A DNA stretch of 64,000 nt from Fimbriimonadaceae bacterium (GTDB lineage: Bacteria; Armatimonadota; Fimbriimonadia; Fimbriimonadales; Fimbriimonadaceae): positions 785,564 through 849,563 of the forward strand of contig CP075366.1 in assembly GCA_019454145.1 (NCBI GenBank), written 5' to 3'. The notes beneath the pieces are model-generated. The model searched no databases. It was not told the origin of the DNA and saw only the letters and a list, made by a program, of their open reading frames with translations. A program made the position numbers and the translations under genes. Within the stretch, counting starts at the first letter, position 1. The number at the start of each line of letters is the position of its first letter. This document shows positions 49,972-59,459 of this stretch, in pieces.

Positions 49972-51924
49972 ATGGAGAATCGTACTCATAACGCCGTTCT
50001 TGCCGCCATCGCCGGAGTTACCTTAGGTGCGCCGCGCATTGGTCGAAATCAGTATCAAAAAATGAACGGCTATGAGCCGATCCCAGTTCGCATGGCTCCT
50101 CACCCACTGCTGGACAGTTGGATTGTTTGGGCTAAGGCAGTTGCGGAAGAAAAATCACCCGCCCAACTTGGGCAAGTCTTGCTCGAAAATCTCGACGACC
50201 AAAGCGACGAGACAGCGTTCGGCATGATGAACCTTCGCCGGGGATTTGGGGCTCCGATTTCCGGTGCAATGGATAACCCTCTCCCAAATGGTGCTCGCGG
50301 ATTACTGCGCTCCCTGTTTTGGGGGCTAACACTTCCTGGTTTTGCGGAGAAAGCCACCACTCACGCCTATTACGATGCAAGCATTGATCATGCGGGAGAT
50401 GGGGTCTGGATTCCTGCCGCGTTCGCATACGCTCTTTCTGTTAGCTGGCCTGGAATGACTGCCTCAGAATTCTGGGAAGCGGTTTCATCGGCCCTGCCTA
50501 AACAAAGCGACCTTCACCGAATCGGCCCTTGTTTGGTAGCTCATATCGGTCACCCAGAAGGGCCACAGGAATTCGCCAATCAATTTGCAAACCGATTCCC
50601 AGATTTGGATCGGTATGGCATTGTTGCAACGGCAAGTTTCGCTTTACTGGGGTTGCTCCACTGCAACCAAAATACGCAATCTGCCGCGCTGATAACCGCT
50701 GGATGCGGTGGTCAATCGGACATCGCCACTGCTGTGAGTTGCGCTTGCGCGGCCTATTTATGGTCACCACTTGACGCCAACTTCCTGGAGCCTCTTGGTA
50801 AGGATTACATTGCGACGCACGCTCTGCGGCACCTTACGCCCCCGGCAACGACTCACGATTTCGCCGCACAAATTGAGAGCCAAGTTCAAGAGCAAGAAAA
50901 CGTAATTCCTGAACCCCTAGAACTTATTGCTGAATCAACTGAAAAATTAGAGGCAGAACAAACCACTCCAGAAGACGAACAAGCTCAATCTGCAACCGAA
51001 CCAGATGAAGAACGGTCTGTTGAAACAGTTGAGCCAGCGGAGCCTGTGATCGCCGCTCCGTCTGTTCCTCTTTTCCCAACTTCTCTTGTCAAACTGCTTG
51101 ATCGCGAGCCTGATTTTTGTAAGTTTGAAATCAATGGCGCAGAGCTAACCGCCCATTACATCGATCCCCCGCTTGGTGCAATGCCCACACGCAAGTTCCA
51201 ACTGCTAGTCAAAAACATCAGTGCTGATCCCAACTTCAAGCTGGCCCTGAGCGGCCCGCCCAGTTGGCAGATGGCGCACAGAATTGATGATTGTGTTATT
51301 CCGGTCGGAACTGAAGTGCAATTCCCCGCTGTGATCCAGCCTTCTCAGCCACCGGTTCTAGACCCTCAGCTACGCTTACAAATCAACGGCCTGAGTGTTT
51401 TGATTCCGTTCATCAAACCGCAGGCGTATTGGGTTCTCGGCCCGTTTGTGAATATCGAAGGAACTGGATTCACTTATGTCCACCCACCAGAAAAAGTCCA
51501 GTCGAAGATTCAAGTTTGGGATGCGCCGTTTTCCGGTCGAAGCGATATCGGAATCCGCTGGTCGGAGCACTTCTCTTCCGGCACTGAATTCGATATCGAG
51601 CCAATCTTTAATCAGGGTGCCGGCGTAGCATACTTGTACGCGCATGTGCAGTGGAATCAGCCTGGTGCCATGCGAGTTCTCGCCCACGTCGCGGGCGGAC
51701 TCAAAGTGTGGATTGACGGCGTAGAAGTATTGAGTTATCACGATGCAACCCCCAAACCTTTGCGACTTGGCGGAACCTCGACGGCTGATTTCACGACTCA
51801 CGGAGAATCACATATCCTCGTGAAAGTTGTTCGTGGAAATAGTCCGATTCCTCCGTTGCAACTCGCGTTTTTCGATGAAACGGGCAAGGTTGTGTTCCCC
51901 GCTCAGTTCTTGAATCAGAAATGA
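49972..51924 (+). CDS. ADP-ribosylglycohydrolase-like protein with extra C-terminal domain
   Basis: A 650-residue protein. Residues 1-300 follow the all-helical ADP-ribosylglycohydrolase fold (NAVLAAIAGVTLGAPR; SIDHAGDGVWIPAAFAYAL; TAGCGGQSDIATAVSCACAA). Where true hydrolases have GGDTDT for the two magnesium ions, this has GGQSDI, so catalysis may be lost. An acidic Pro/Glu linker (310-365) leads to a beta-rich part (370-650) ending in a PA14/galactose-binding-like segment (VLAHVAGGLKVWIDGVEVLS). It is coupled to the next gene by ATGA. Confidence 0.72.
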   Translation: MENRTHNAVLAAIAGVTLGAPRIGRNQYQKMNGYEPIPVRMAPHPLLDSWIVWAKAVAEEKSPAQLGQVLLENLDDQSDETAFGMMNLRRGFGAPISGAMDNPLPNGARGLLRSLFWGLTLPGFAEKATTHAYYDASIDHAGDGVWIPAAFAYALSVSWPGMTASEFWEAVSSALPKQSDLHRIGPCLVAHIGHPEGPQEFANQFANRFPDLDRYGIVATASFALLGLLHCNQNTQSAALITAGCGGQSDIATAVSCACAAYLWSPLDANFLEPLGKDYIATHALRHLTPPATTHDFAAQIESQVQEQENVIPEPLELIAESTEKLEAEQTTPEDEQAQSATEPDEERSVETVEPAEPVIAAPSVPLFPTSLVKLLDREPDFCKFEINGAELTAHYIDPPLGAMPTRKFQLLVKNISADPNFKLALSGPPSWQMAHRIDDCVIPVGTEVQFPAVIQPSQPPVLDPQLRLQINGLSVLIPFIKPQAYWVLGPFVNIEGTGFTYVHPPEKVQSKIQVWDAPFSGRSDIGIRWSEHFSSGTEFDIEPIFNQGAGVAYLYAHVQWNQPGAMRVLAHVAGGLKVWIDGVEVLSYHDATPKPLRLGGTSTADFTTHGESHILVKVVRGNSPIPPLQLAFFDETGKVVFPAQFLNQK

Positions 51925-52235
51925 CACACTTTATTGCTCGCCGTATTTGGTGGGGGATGCTCTGGTACATGCGTCGCCCATTCATCCGGCGACTGCAACG
52001 TGCCGCTATCAATCTGGCCAAACCCGAAAAACGAGAACAAGCGCGACAAACAATGATCAAGCAAGAAAAGTTCGCTCGCCGAATTGGTTTGCCTTTAATT
52101 ACTTTTGTGGTCAGATTTTTCTTTTTGAGCGCGGCACTTACCTATCTGACCATGTTCATACTGAACGGCGTTGCGGACGGCTGGTTGGTTATTCCAACTC
52201 AAGACGTGGTTGAACGGCAGAGTTCACCAAGGTAA
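51921..52235 (+). CDS. Small basic membrane protein
   Basis: A 104-residue protein with an Arg-rich first half (MRRPFIRRLQRAAINLAKPE) and one or two helices (RFFFLSAALTYLTMFIL). Family unknown. It begins inside the stop of the ADP-ribosylglycohydrolase-like gene, so the two are cotranslated. Its last 47 bases overlap the mutY 3' end on the other strand. Confidence 0.6.
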   Translation: MTHFIARRIWWGMLWYMRRPFIRRLQRAAINLAKPEKREQARQTMIKQEKFARRIGLPLITFVVRFFFLSAALTYLTMFILNGVADGWLVIPTQDVVERQSSPR

Positions 52236-53199
52236 GAATCTTCCGCCCGGGAGATGAGATAGCGAGTTCATCTAATTCGCTTTTGGCAAACCATCGCAAA
52301 TCTAGCTGATCCGATTGCACTCGATACACTTCAACTGAAATCTTGTGTTTTGTCACGACATGCTTAATAATCCCAACGCGCTCCCGTGAAAGATTTCCGA
52401 AACGCTCGATCAGCTCGGTCTCTTTGCCCCTTGGCGAGTGCCACATCCCCGCCCACCATTCGCCCGGCTGAGCCTGAACAAGCCCAAACTTCCCAGCATT
52501 TACAAACACCCAGGCTTGGTGGAATACCTCAATCCATTCTTTGGCTGGCTTTGGCGAAGGATAGTCCGCTACCGTGCCATTCTGAAACGCCTGACAGTAG
52601 CGTGAAACAGGACACGCACCACAGCTTGGGTTTTTGGGCGTGCAGATAGTTGCCCCAAGCTCCATCAACGCTTGATTCCAGGTTCCTGGATCAGGTTCGT
52701 AGAGATTTACTTTCGCCCAGTGCCAAGCATCGGCTTTCAGCGCAGGATTGATTTTGGGGTTGCACGTTAGCCTGGCAAAAACTCGTTCAACGTTTCCATC
52801 CACTAACGCGGCTGGAATTCCTTGCGCGATTGAAGTAACCGCTCCCGCCGTGTAATCACCCACTCCCGGCAAGGCAAGCCACTCCAGGACAGATTGCGGC
52901 CAACCTTGTGCCTTTACTATTCTCACTGCCGCGAGCAGATTTCGGCAACGCGAATAATAGCCCAGCCCTTGCCAGTAGACGAGCACTTCTTCTTCGCTGG
53001 CTAGGGCAAGTGATTCTAGGGTTGGAAACCGCTCCATCCACCGCAAAAAATAAGGAATTACCACCCCGACCGTAGTTTGCTGGAGCATCACTTCACTCAT
53101 CCAAACTGCGTAAGGATCAATATGGTCAGCTTTGCGCCAAGGCAGTTCGCGGGCGTTGGCTTTGTACCAATTCAGCAACGCCAACTGGAAGTCGGTCAT
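52189..53199 (-). CDS. mutY: Adenine DNA glycosylase MutY
   Basis: It removes adenine mispaired with 8-oxoguanine. The helix-hairpin-helix is LPGVGDYTAGAV. The catalytic Glu36 is in SEVMLQQTTV and Asp134 in LVDGNVERV. The 4Fe-4S cluster is held by Cys186, Cys193, Cys196 and Cys202 (C-x6-C-x2-C-x5-C). The C-terminal NUDIX-like part (about 225-330) recognises 8-oxoG, with HVVTKHKISVEVY. The length of 336 is normal. Its start overlaps the pyrF stop by ATGA. Confidence 0.95.
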   Translation of the reverse strand: MTDFQLALLNWYKANARELPWRKADHIDPYAVWMSEVMLQQTTVGVVIPYFLRWMERFPTLESLALASEEEVLVYWQGLGYYSRCRNLLAAVRIVKAQGWPQSVLEWLALPGVGDYTAGAVTSIAQGIPAALVDGNVERVFARLTCNPKINPALKADAWHWAKVNLYEPDPGTWNQALMELGATICTPKNPSCGACPVSRYCQAFQNGTVADYPSPKPAKEWIEVFHQAWVFVNAGKFGLVQAQPGEWWAGMWHSPRGKETELIERFGNLSRERVGIIKHVVTKHKISVEVYRVQSDQLDLRWFAKSELDELAISSPGRKILTLVNSAVQPRLELE

Positions 53200-53906
53200 T
53201 CTTCGATAAGCCGGAGGCTCCGCAATGCGGCTTCCGGATCACCTGCTCCGGTGAGTGCGCGCCCTATAACGAGATAATCTGAGCCTGCCTCGATCGCATC
53301 CTGACCGTCGCCTACTCGCTGCTGATCATCCGTCTCTTCGCCTGCGGCTCGAATTCCTGGGGTTACAATAACGGCTCCGTGATGCTGCTTTTTCAATATA
53401 GAAGCTTCGTGAACTGAGCACACCAGCCCATCAATCCCTGCATTGATCCCCATCTCACTTAACGCGATCATGTGGTCTTCCAGGCTCCGCATAACGCCCA
53501 GGTGGTCACGAAGATCATTTTCATCTAAGGAAGTCAGAACAGAAACACCGACCAGCAAAGGCCGCTCAACTTGACCGAACATCTTGGCTTCTTCCGCCGC
53601 CGCACTGAGCATTGCCGGGCCACCGCTGAGGTGCACTGTTAGCATCCAAACCCGATGCTTCGCAGCTTCGCGCACCGCAACCGCAACGCTGTTCGGAATA
53701 TCGTGGAATTTAAGGTCGAGAAATATTCGGGTGGCCCCGGCATCTTGCAATCGATCAATCACGTCCAGCCCGTTAGGCAAGGTCAATGCGTGCCCAATCT
53801 TAAATGCGCCAACATAATCTTTAAGCCGTTTAACCGTATTGATTGCGTGCTCAAGATTCCCCGTATCAAGCGCACAAATTATCTTGTGTTGATTGCGATT
53901 CCCCAT
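53196..53906 (-). CDS. pyrF: Orotidine 5'-phosphate decarboxylase
   Basis: This last step of UMP synthesis is a TIM-barrel enzyme. Key motifs are IICALDTGN, FKIGHAL, the catalytic FLDLKFHDIPN, and the phosphate-binding end VTPGIRAAG and YLVIGRALTGAGDPEAAL. The length of 236 from ATG 53906 is normal. An AAAGGA site directly abuts the ATG, while longer open frames upstream are the antisense of the aldehyde dehydrogenase. It is translationally coupled to mutY and divergent from the dehydrogenase with 42 bases between. Confidence 0.94.
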   Translation of the reverse strand: MGNRNQHKIICALDTGNLEHAINTVKRLKDYVGAFKIGHALTLPNGLDVIDRLQDAGATRIFLDLKFHDIPNSVAVAVREAAKHRVWMLTVHLSGGPAMLSAAAEEAKMFGQVERPLLVGVSVLTSLDENDLRDHLGVMRSLEDHMIALSEMGINAGIDGLVCSVHEASILKKQHHGAVIVTPGIRAAGEETDDQQRVGDGQDAIEAGSDYLVIGRALTGAGDPEAALRSLRLIEE

Positions 53907-53948
53907 TCCTTTACATATTCTATACGAACGCAATGCCATCATAAAAGG

Positions 53949-55376
53949 ATGCATCAAGAGTTGCTGATCAATGGAGTGTTTATTGGTGGCCCGTGCGACC
54001 AAAGCATCGGCAAAACTCAGCATTACGCCCCTTACGATGGCGCACTTGTCGGCACTGCCGCGGAGGCAGGATGGAACGAAGTTACCGCCGCCATTGATGC
54101 CGCGAAAACCGCGTTTGAAACCTGGAGATTTTCTGAAAAAGCCGACCGAGCCAAGTTGCTCGATTCCATCGGGCGCACCGTTCGAGAACGAAAAGGGGAA
54201 CTTGCAACTCTCATGGCGCAGGAAATCGGGAAACCGGTTATTCAAGCCAGAGCCGAAGTTGATCGCCTCGCCCTCACTTTTGAGCTCAGTGCAGAGCTGG
54301 CGGTGAAAGATCACACTCGCACAATAGACGTTAGCTACGATCCGCGAGACACTGGCCTCAAATGCACCAGCGACCGGTTCCCCATCGGACCGATTCTGGC
54401 CATCGTTCCTTACAACTGGCCATACAACTTGGCAGCTCATAAAATCGCGCCCGCACTTGCCGCCGGGAATACAGTCGTCGTCAAAACTCCGAGCATGGGA
54501 ACGCTCTGCACTCTGGCACTTGGAAGGATAATTCACGAATGCGGTTGCCCTGACGGGGTTGTCAACGTTCTCAATATGCCTTCGGCTCTCGCCCAAAAAG
54601 CCGCGCAGGATGAGCGCATTGCAATGCTCTCTTTTACCGGTTCACCAAAAGTCGGCTGGATGCTAAAAGAATTGCTCACGAAGAAGAAGGTTGCGCTTGA
54701 GCTTGGTGGCGATGCGACTGCAGTTGTTGCCGAAGACGCCGACGTTGAAAAAGCACTCAAAGAGTTGCCCACAGCCGCGTTTGCCTACGCAGGACAAATT
54801 TGCATCTCACTCCAGCACATCTTGGTTCACGAATCACTCTACGAATCGTTCAAGACTAAGTTTTTAGCAGCGATCGAAGAAATCCAAACCGGCGATCCTC
54901 TAGATGAATCCACGATCTGCGGGCCGGTCATATCTGACGAAGCCGCCGATAAGATCATGGAATTGCTCAGTTCATCTGAAGATGCGGGAGTCACCATCCT
55001 AACGGGTGGTAGCCGGATCGGGAATGTGATCGAGCCAACTGTATTGGAAGGCATCACACGCGATCACACGCTAGGGCGGGAAGAAGCGTTCGCTCCGCTC
55101 GTCACCATCCAGAGCTATTCAACCGACGAGGAAGCGATCAAATGGGTCAATGCCAGCCAGTTCGGAATCCATGCTTCACTTTACACGGGTGATAAATCCC
55201 GAGTTCAGCGCTACTATAACGAGATTGAAATTGGCGGCTTAATCATAAACAACCCGCCCAGTTTGCGGTTCGATGCAATGCCATACGGTGGGGTGAAAAA
55301 TAGTGGTTTTGGTCGAGAGGGAGTTGAAAATACTTTCCACGAAATGACGGAAGAAAAACTCCTGCTTACAGATTAA
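53949..55376 (+). CDS. NAD(P)-dependent aldehyde dehydrogenase
   Basis: A 475-residue ALDH superfamily enzyme from ATG 53949. Motifs are VPYNWPYNLAAHKIAPALAA, FTGSPKVGW, VALELGGDATAVV with the general-base Glu, YAGQICISLQ with the nucleophile Cys, and EEAFAPLVTIQSY. The overall pattern resembles non-phosphorylating glyceraldehyde-3-phosphate or lactaldehyde dehydrogenases. The natural substrate is not decided. An AAAAGG sequence directly abuts the start. Confidence 0.92.
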   Translation: MHQELLINGVFIGGPCDQSIGKTQHYAPYDGALVGTAAEAGWNEVTAAIDAAKTAFETWRFSEKADRAKLLDSIGRTVRERKGELATLMAQEIGKPVIQARAEVDRLALTFELSAELAVKDHTRTIDVSYDPRDTGLKCTSDRFPIGPILAIVPYNWPYNLAAHKIAPALAAGNTVVVKTPSMGTLCTLALGRIIHECGCPDGVVNVLNMPSALAQKAAQDERIAMLSFTGSPKVGWMLKELLTKKKVALELGGDATAVVAEDADVEKALKELPTAAFAYAGQICISLQHILVHESLYESFKTKFLAAIEEIQTGDPLDESTICGPVISDEAADKIMELLSSSEDAGVTILTGGSRIGNVIEPTVLEGITRDHTLGREEAFAPLVTIQSYSTDEEAIKWVNASQFGIHASLYTGDKSRVQRYYNEIEIGGLIINNPPSLRFDAMPYGGVKNSGFGREGVENTFHEMTEEKLLLTD

Positions 55377-55383
55377 AAAATTA

Positions 55384-55401
55384 GGCTCCCATACAGGAGC
55401 C
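55384..55401 (-). terminator. Intrinsic terminator between convergent genes
   Basis: GGCTCC...GGAGCC encloses a short loop. On the minus strand TAATTTTTT follows, so it ends the DUF1579 gene. It may also serve the dehydrogenase. Confidence 0.65.
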
Positions 55402-55422
55402 AAATTAGCTTTCAAAATTGAG

Positions 55423-55935
55423 TTACTTTTTCTTGCGTTTGAACTGGTCGTTGCTGGCGGTTTCCCAACCGTCGCCCGCTTTCATTTCCAATTTGAACTG
55501 CAACACGTCATCCGATACTTTGGATAGTGTTGAACGTGAACTTGCAGGCTGGCCCATTGCTTCCCAAGGATCGCTGAGCATGGTGAGAACCGAACCAGTC
55601 ATGGTTCCACGTTCAATCCGAGGCATATCGGAGAAGTTCGTGTAGGTGGTCATCACATACTGTTTCTTCGCCTTGTCCCAGTGGGTGTATCCGGTTTCAA
55701 TGAGCGTCATTCCCATCATGTTCATTTTGGAAACGCTTTTCAAAAACGGGCCTTCCATAGTCACCGTCCACTCGGCGGTGTACGGCATTTCAGAACCCAT
55801 CATGGTGAACTTCCCTTCCGAAGTCCAATCACCGACCATCCACTTGAGGGCGGAAATTTCTGGCCCAGGTTGTGGCAACTGCGCAAACGCAAACGACGAA
55901 CAAATCAGAGCGAGCATCAATGATAACTTTCGCAT
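55423..55935 (-). CDS. Exported DUF1579-family protein
   Basis: A 170-residue protein with a signal peptide ending FAFAQ. The DUF1579 marks are LKWMVGDWTSEGKF, EWTVTMEGPFLKS, YTHWDKAKKQYVMTTYTNF and the C-terminal basic end FKRKKK. It is a lipocalin-like beta-barrel probably sitting in the periplasm. The ligand is unknown. The gene is alone, with its own terminator. Confidence 0.85.
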   Translation of the reverse strand: MRKLSLMLALICSSFAFAQLPQPGPEISALKWMVGDWTSEGKFTMMGSEMPYTAEWTVTMEGPFLKSVSKMNMMGMTLIETGYTHWDKAKKQYVMTTYTNFSDMPRIERGTMTGSVLTMLSDPWEAMGQPASSRSTLSKVSDDVLQFKLEMKAGDGWETASNDQFKRKKK

Positions 55936-55992
55936 GATAAAAGTGTACCAACGAACAATCTCTTAGTTTTGACTTTCTGTGCGTTAATTTTT

Positions 55993-56817
55993 TCAGGCGG
56001 ATTCTAGTCCGTCCACCCGAACCACGATCACGGTTGCGTTATCGCTCCCGCCGCCAACAAGCGCATCGCCCACCAAACGCCAAGCCGCTTCGCTGGGTGA
56101 CATGGAACTCATAATTCTTGCGATTTGCGAATCCTGCACATGGTTGGTCACGCCGTCTGAGCAAATCATAAACTGATCGCCAACTTGAACATCGTTTTCA
56201 ATCACATCGGGAGTAACATCGCGTTCTGTTCCCAACGCCCGAGTGATCACGTGGCGGTATGGGTGTTGCTCTGCCTCTTCACGGCTCATCATTCCTGCCG
56301 CGACCGTTTCTTCGACCCAAGTGTGGTCAGTTGTAATCTGCTTGAGATCGCCATCACGCATCCGATAAACCCGAGAATCCCCGACTTGCACCACCAGTGA
56401 GCGATCTTGGCAAATGATGAGCGCCGAAAGCGTAGTTCCCATCCCTTTACGGCTGGGTATCGCAATCGAGATATCGTTAATGAACCGGGTTGAAGCAGTC
56501 ACCGCCGCGCGAGCGCAGACCGCAATATCCTCGCTCGGATGCGAGCGGTAAACATCAATGAATGTTTTAGTTGCCAGTTCGCTAGCGCACTGCCCTGCTT
56601 CGTGGCCACCCATGCCATCGCAGACGACGAAGATATTGCCTTTAGCGGCGATTTCACCCTGGTTCTCGGTGATATAGAATTCGTGCTTATCTTCGTTGTT
56701 CTCACGAACCTTGCCCATGTCGGTTTTCGCCCCGAAACTGAGCTTAGGGATCACGCGAAGTTCCATCTTTGGCGCAACTTGCTCGACGGTTATTTCTGCC
56801 GTGATTTCGTCCATCAA
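55993..56817 (-). CDS. PP2C-family protein Ser/Thr phosphatase
   Basis: A 274-residue Mn/Mg-dependent phosphatase. Family motifs are DMGKVRENNEDKHEF, VVCDGMGGHEAG, GMGTTLSALII, VQVGDSRVYRMRDG, ICSDGVTNHV and GGGSDNATVIVVR. It reverses Ser/Thr kinase signals such as those read by FHA domains. It overlaps the FHA gene by 4 bases, so the two proteins likely act together. No kinase gene is in the window. Confidence 0.94.
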   Translation of the reverse strand: MMDEITAEITVEQVAPKMELRVIPKLSFGAKTDMGKVRENNEDKHEFYITENQGEIAAKGNIFVVCDGMGGHEAGQCASELATKTFIDVYRSHPSEDIAVCARAAVTASTRFINDISIAIPSRKGMGTTLSALIICQDRSLVVQVGDSRVYRMRDGDLKQITTDHTWVEETVAAGMMSREEAEQHPYRHVITRALGTERDVTPDVIENDVQVGDQFMICSDGVTNHVQDSQIARIMSSMSPSEAAWRLVGDALVGGGSDNATVIVVRVDGLESA

Positions 56818-57710
56818 CTATCCCCAAACTTGAGGTTCAGTTCGTATTGCCCAAGCCGAACTTTATCGGTCGGGTGGATGAGCGATTTTTGTCCAACCGC
56901 GAGTTTGGCTTCATTTACAAAAGTGCCGTTTGTTGAACCGATATCGGTGATTGAAACTCCATTATCGTCCACATGGAATTCGCCGTGTTTGCCGCTGACA
57001 TAGGGGTCTGGAATTTGAATATCATTATCCGATTTGCGACCAAAGGTATGCGTTCCTGGCGTGAGTGGCTTCTTTTCGCCATCCACGATGACCCATGCAA
57101 CTGCACCTGAGGCGGTAGGAGGGGCGGTCAGCGCGGCAGTTTTTCCGCTCATCGCCGCCATTGTCTTGTTGGCTTCGCCGGGCATCCCTAAGGTTAATTC
57201 AAATCCGCCCAGGCTGATTTTTGCGCCATTTGAAACTGCCGTTTTGGCTTGAGCGGCGATACGGTTGCCATCAACCGCTGTGCCGTTGGTAGAACCAACG
57301 TCGGTCACAAATACTTGACCAGATTCCCAAGAAAACTGAGCGTGAGATCGACTAACCCGCGTGTCTTCGACCGCAATATCGGCCTGCCGTCCGATTGTCG
57401 TTACGCCGGGGCGGAGCTGGTGTTCTCTTCCGTTTGGATCAACCAGTACAGGAACTTGAACCGCTGGTGCTCCGAACGCATCGCCATCCAGAGCCATTTC
57501 AAAAATGAGTCCGCACTCAGTGCAGAACATCATTCCGGGTGGGTTGAACGTTTTGCAGACCGGACATTGCGTCGGCTTAATTGTGACCGTGGCTTCAAAT
57601 GTTGGCGAACCCATGACCGTCCGATTCGGATCAATCGGGCTTCCCAGTTGTGTCCGGTTTGGATCAATAACTGGCGGTGCCCCAAGCTGAGTCTTATTCG
57701 GATCGTTCAT
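56814..57710 (-). CDS. Double-FHA protein with zinc ribbon and DPN-(K/R)-T repeats
   Basis: 298 residues. The N-terminus has three short repeats (DPNKTQLG, DPNRTQLG, DPNRTVMG) with Thr7, Thr20 and Thr31. A zinc ribbon follows (Cys49, Cys52, Cys63, Cys66). Two FHA domains occupy 105-172 and 222-293, each with the phosphothreonine-reading residues (GR, S-x-x-H, GSTNGT). The layout recalls GarA/OdhI, where a phosphorylated N-terminal Thr folds back onto the FHA domain. It is the first gene of the operon with the PP2C phosphatase. Confidence 0.93.
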   Translation of the reverse strand: MNDPNKTQLGAPPVIDPNRTQLGSPIDPNRTVMGSPTFEATVTIKPTQCPVCKTFNPPGMMFCTECGLIFEMALDGDAFGAPAVQVPVLVDPNGREHQLRPGVTTIGRQADIAVEDTRVSRSHAQFSWESGQVFVTDVGSTNGTAVDGNRIAAQAKTAVSNGAKISLGGFELTLGMPGEANKTMAAMSGKTAALTAPPTASGAVAWVIVDGEKKPLTPGTHTFGRKSDNDIQIPDPYVSGKHGEFHVDDNGVSITDIGSTNGTFVNEAKLAVGQKSLIHPTDKVRLGQYELNLKFGDS

Positions 57711-57832
57711 ACGTTCAATTCTCGGTGGATATGCCTGATTCTTGGACGCCTTGAGAGGCGCAAAGGTGGCGGATTCTTGCGGTGCTTAAAATTAATGTCA
57801 CAAAAATGCCCGTAACAGTGGTAGAAAGGAGC

Positions 57833-59407
57833 ATGCTAACTCGTCGCTTAGCGGTTGGCGCACTTTGTGTGGCCGCCTTTGCCTCTTCTGCGCTAGCTGC
57901 TTTGGCCCCGGATACGAACAAGATTTCCGAAACCAATCTCCGCGCACATTTGACCTTTGTCGCTCACGATCTGATGGAAGGTCGCGATACACCTTCCCGA
58001 GGCCTTGATATTACGGCTCAGTACATCGCCGCACAACTCACTATGTACGGCGTTCAACCGGGCGGCGTTGATGGAACCTATTTTCAACCGATCAAACTTT
58101 CGGGCGCGAAACTCAAATCTGATGAAACCACTCTGACAATCAGTGGGAAGAGTTTTGTTTTAGGCGAAGACTTCATGCCTCGCGGACTGAAATCTGCCGA
58201 AGTTCAAGGCACGCCAATCTTTATCGCTTCTGGATACACCAACCTCAAGAAAGATATTGATCCGTTCAAAGGTTATTCAGTGAAAGGCGCAATCGTCGTT
58301 ACCGATGGCAGCTTGCCGCAGGGTGTAACTATGAGAGATGTTTTCTCTTCGGAGGACTGGGAATCACCAGAACAAGCCGCCGCCCGTAACGGTGCCGCTG
58401 CAGTAATTCTTATCAGTAACTCCACTAATACATCAGGTTGGAAACGGCAAGTGGAGCGAATGACGGAAGGCGGTCGCCTAACGCCAAGTAACGACTCACA
58501 AGCATCTATCCCTTCAGTAATGGTTTCAAAGGCGGTTGGAGACACGCTTGTTGGAAGCATCATGTCTGCGGGTCGAGCAGAATTCGCAACGATGGCTCCC
58601 GTCGTAAAACTCACATTAGGGGTTGAACAGCAAGAAGTGATGACCCAAAACGTCATCGGAATCATTCCTGGCAGCGATCCTAAGCAAAAAGCAGAATACA
58701 TCGCGCTTGGTGCTCATTACGACCACGTCGGTATTGGACGGCCTGATGCAAACGGAGACACAATCTACAACGGTGCCGACGACGACGGTTCCGGTACGGT
58801 TGCTCTCATCGAAATCGCACGGGTGATGGCGGCTGGTGCTCATCCTAAACGAAGCGTGATCTTTGTTTGGCACTGCGGCGAAGAAAAAGGCCTCTGGGGT
58901 TCACAGTACTTCGCGGCAAACCCAACAATTGACCTTAAGAATTTGGTTCTCCAAATCAATATTGATATGATTGGTATGGCTAAACAGCCGGGAGATACTA
59001 ATCCGGCAAATGCTCGTCTGACCGATGGAAACAGCCTGTTCGTTATCGGCCCCCGCATTGTCAGTTCGGAAATAACCCAAACAGTTAATTCGGTCAATGC
59101 TTCCGTAGATAACATGACGCTTGATCCGTACTATGACCGGTTGGATGATCCCGAAAGGATCTTCTACCGTAGCGACCATTACAGCTACATTGCGAAGGGT
59201 GTTCCGGCGGTGTTCTTCTTCTCAGGATCACACGTCAACTACCACCGCCCCAGTGACGAAGTCTCAGCGATTGACTTCAAAAAGTACACGAAAGGCGTTC
59301 GATTGATGTACGCACTGGCTTACGAATTCGCAAGCCAAACTGCCCGTCCAAAAATCGACGGGCCAGTTCGAAACGTGCTACCGAATCTTGGCGGCGGGCT
59401 TCCTTAA
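57833..59407 (+). CDS. Exported M28-family aminopeptidase
   Basis: A 524-residue protein from ATG 57833 (AAAGGAG lies 1 base upstream, and longer forms to 57782 are open). A signal peptide ends ALAA. A PA-type domain (about 115-250) sits before the M28 zinc domain. The ligands are in GAHYDHVG (His), NGADDDGSG (Asp), CGEEKGLWG (Glu), INIDMIG (Asp) and NYHRPSDE (His). It releases N-terminal residues from peptides in the envelope. A terminator follows directly. Confidence 0.9.
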   Translation: MLTRRLAVGALCVAAFASSALAALAPDTNKISETNLRAHLTFVAHDLMEGRDTPSRGLDITAQYIAAQLTMYGVQPGGVDGTYFQPIKLSGAKLKSDETTLTISGKSFVLGEDFMPRGLKSAEVQGTPIFIASGYTNLKKDIDPFKGYSVKGAIVVTDGSLPQGVTMRDVFSSEDWESPEQAAARNGAAAVILISNSTNTSGWKRQVERMTEGGRLTPSNDSQASIPSVMVSKAVGDTLVGSIMSAGRAEFATMAPVVKLTLGVEQQEVMTQNVIGIIPGSDPKQKAEYIALGAHYDHVGIGRPDANGDTIYNGADDDGSGTVALIEIARVMAAGAHPKRSVIFVWHCGEEKGLWGSQYFAANPTIDLKNLVLQINIDMIGMAKQPGDTNPANARLTDGNSLFVIGPRIVSSEITQTVNSVNASVDNMTLDPYYDRLDDPERIFYRSDHYSYIAKGVPAVFFFSGSHVNYHRPSDEVSAIDFKKYTKGVRLMYALAYEFASQTARPKIDGPVRNVLPNLGGGLP

Positions 59408-59427
59408 GAAAGGAATCCTTTAACGAT

Positions 59428-59459
59428 GGGCGCGCTTCGATTGCGCGCCTATTTTCTTG
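59428..59459 (+). terminator. Intrinsic terminator of the M28 gene
   Basis: GGCGCGC (59429-59435) and GCGCGCC (59443-59449) form a 7-bp stem followed by TATTTTCTT, 21 bases after the stop. Confidence 0.75.

Noticed and set aside
53196-54596. A 466-codon form of pyrF starting at 54596
   Set aside because: The extra N-terminal part is the antisense of the aldehyde dehydrogenase gene. OMP decarboxylase is complete from 53906.
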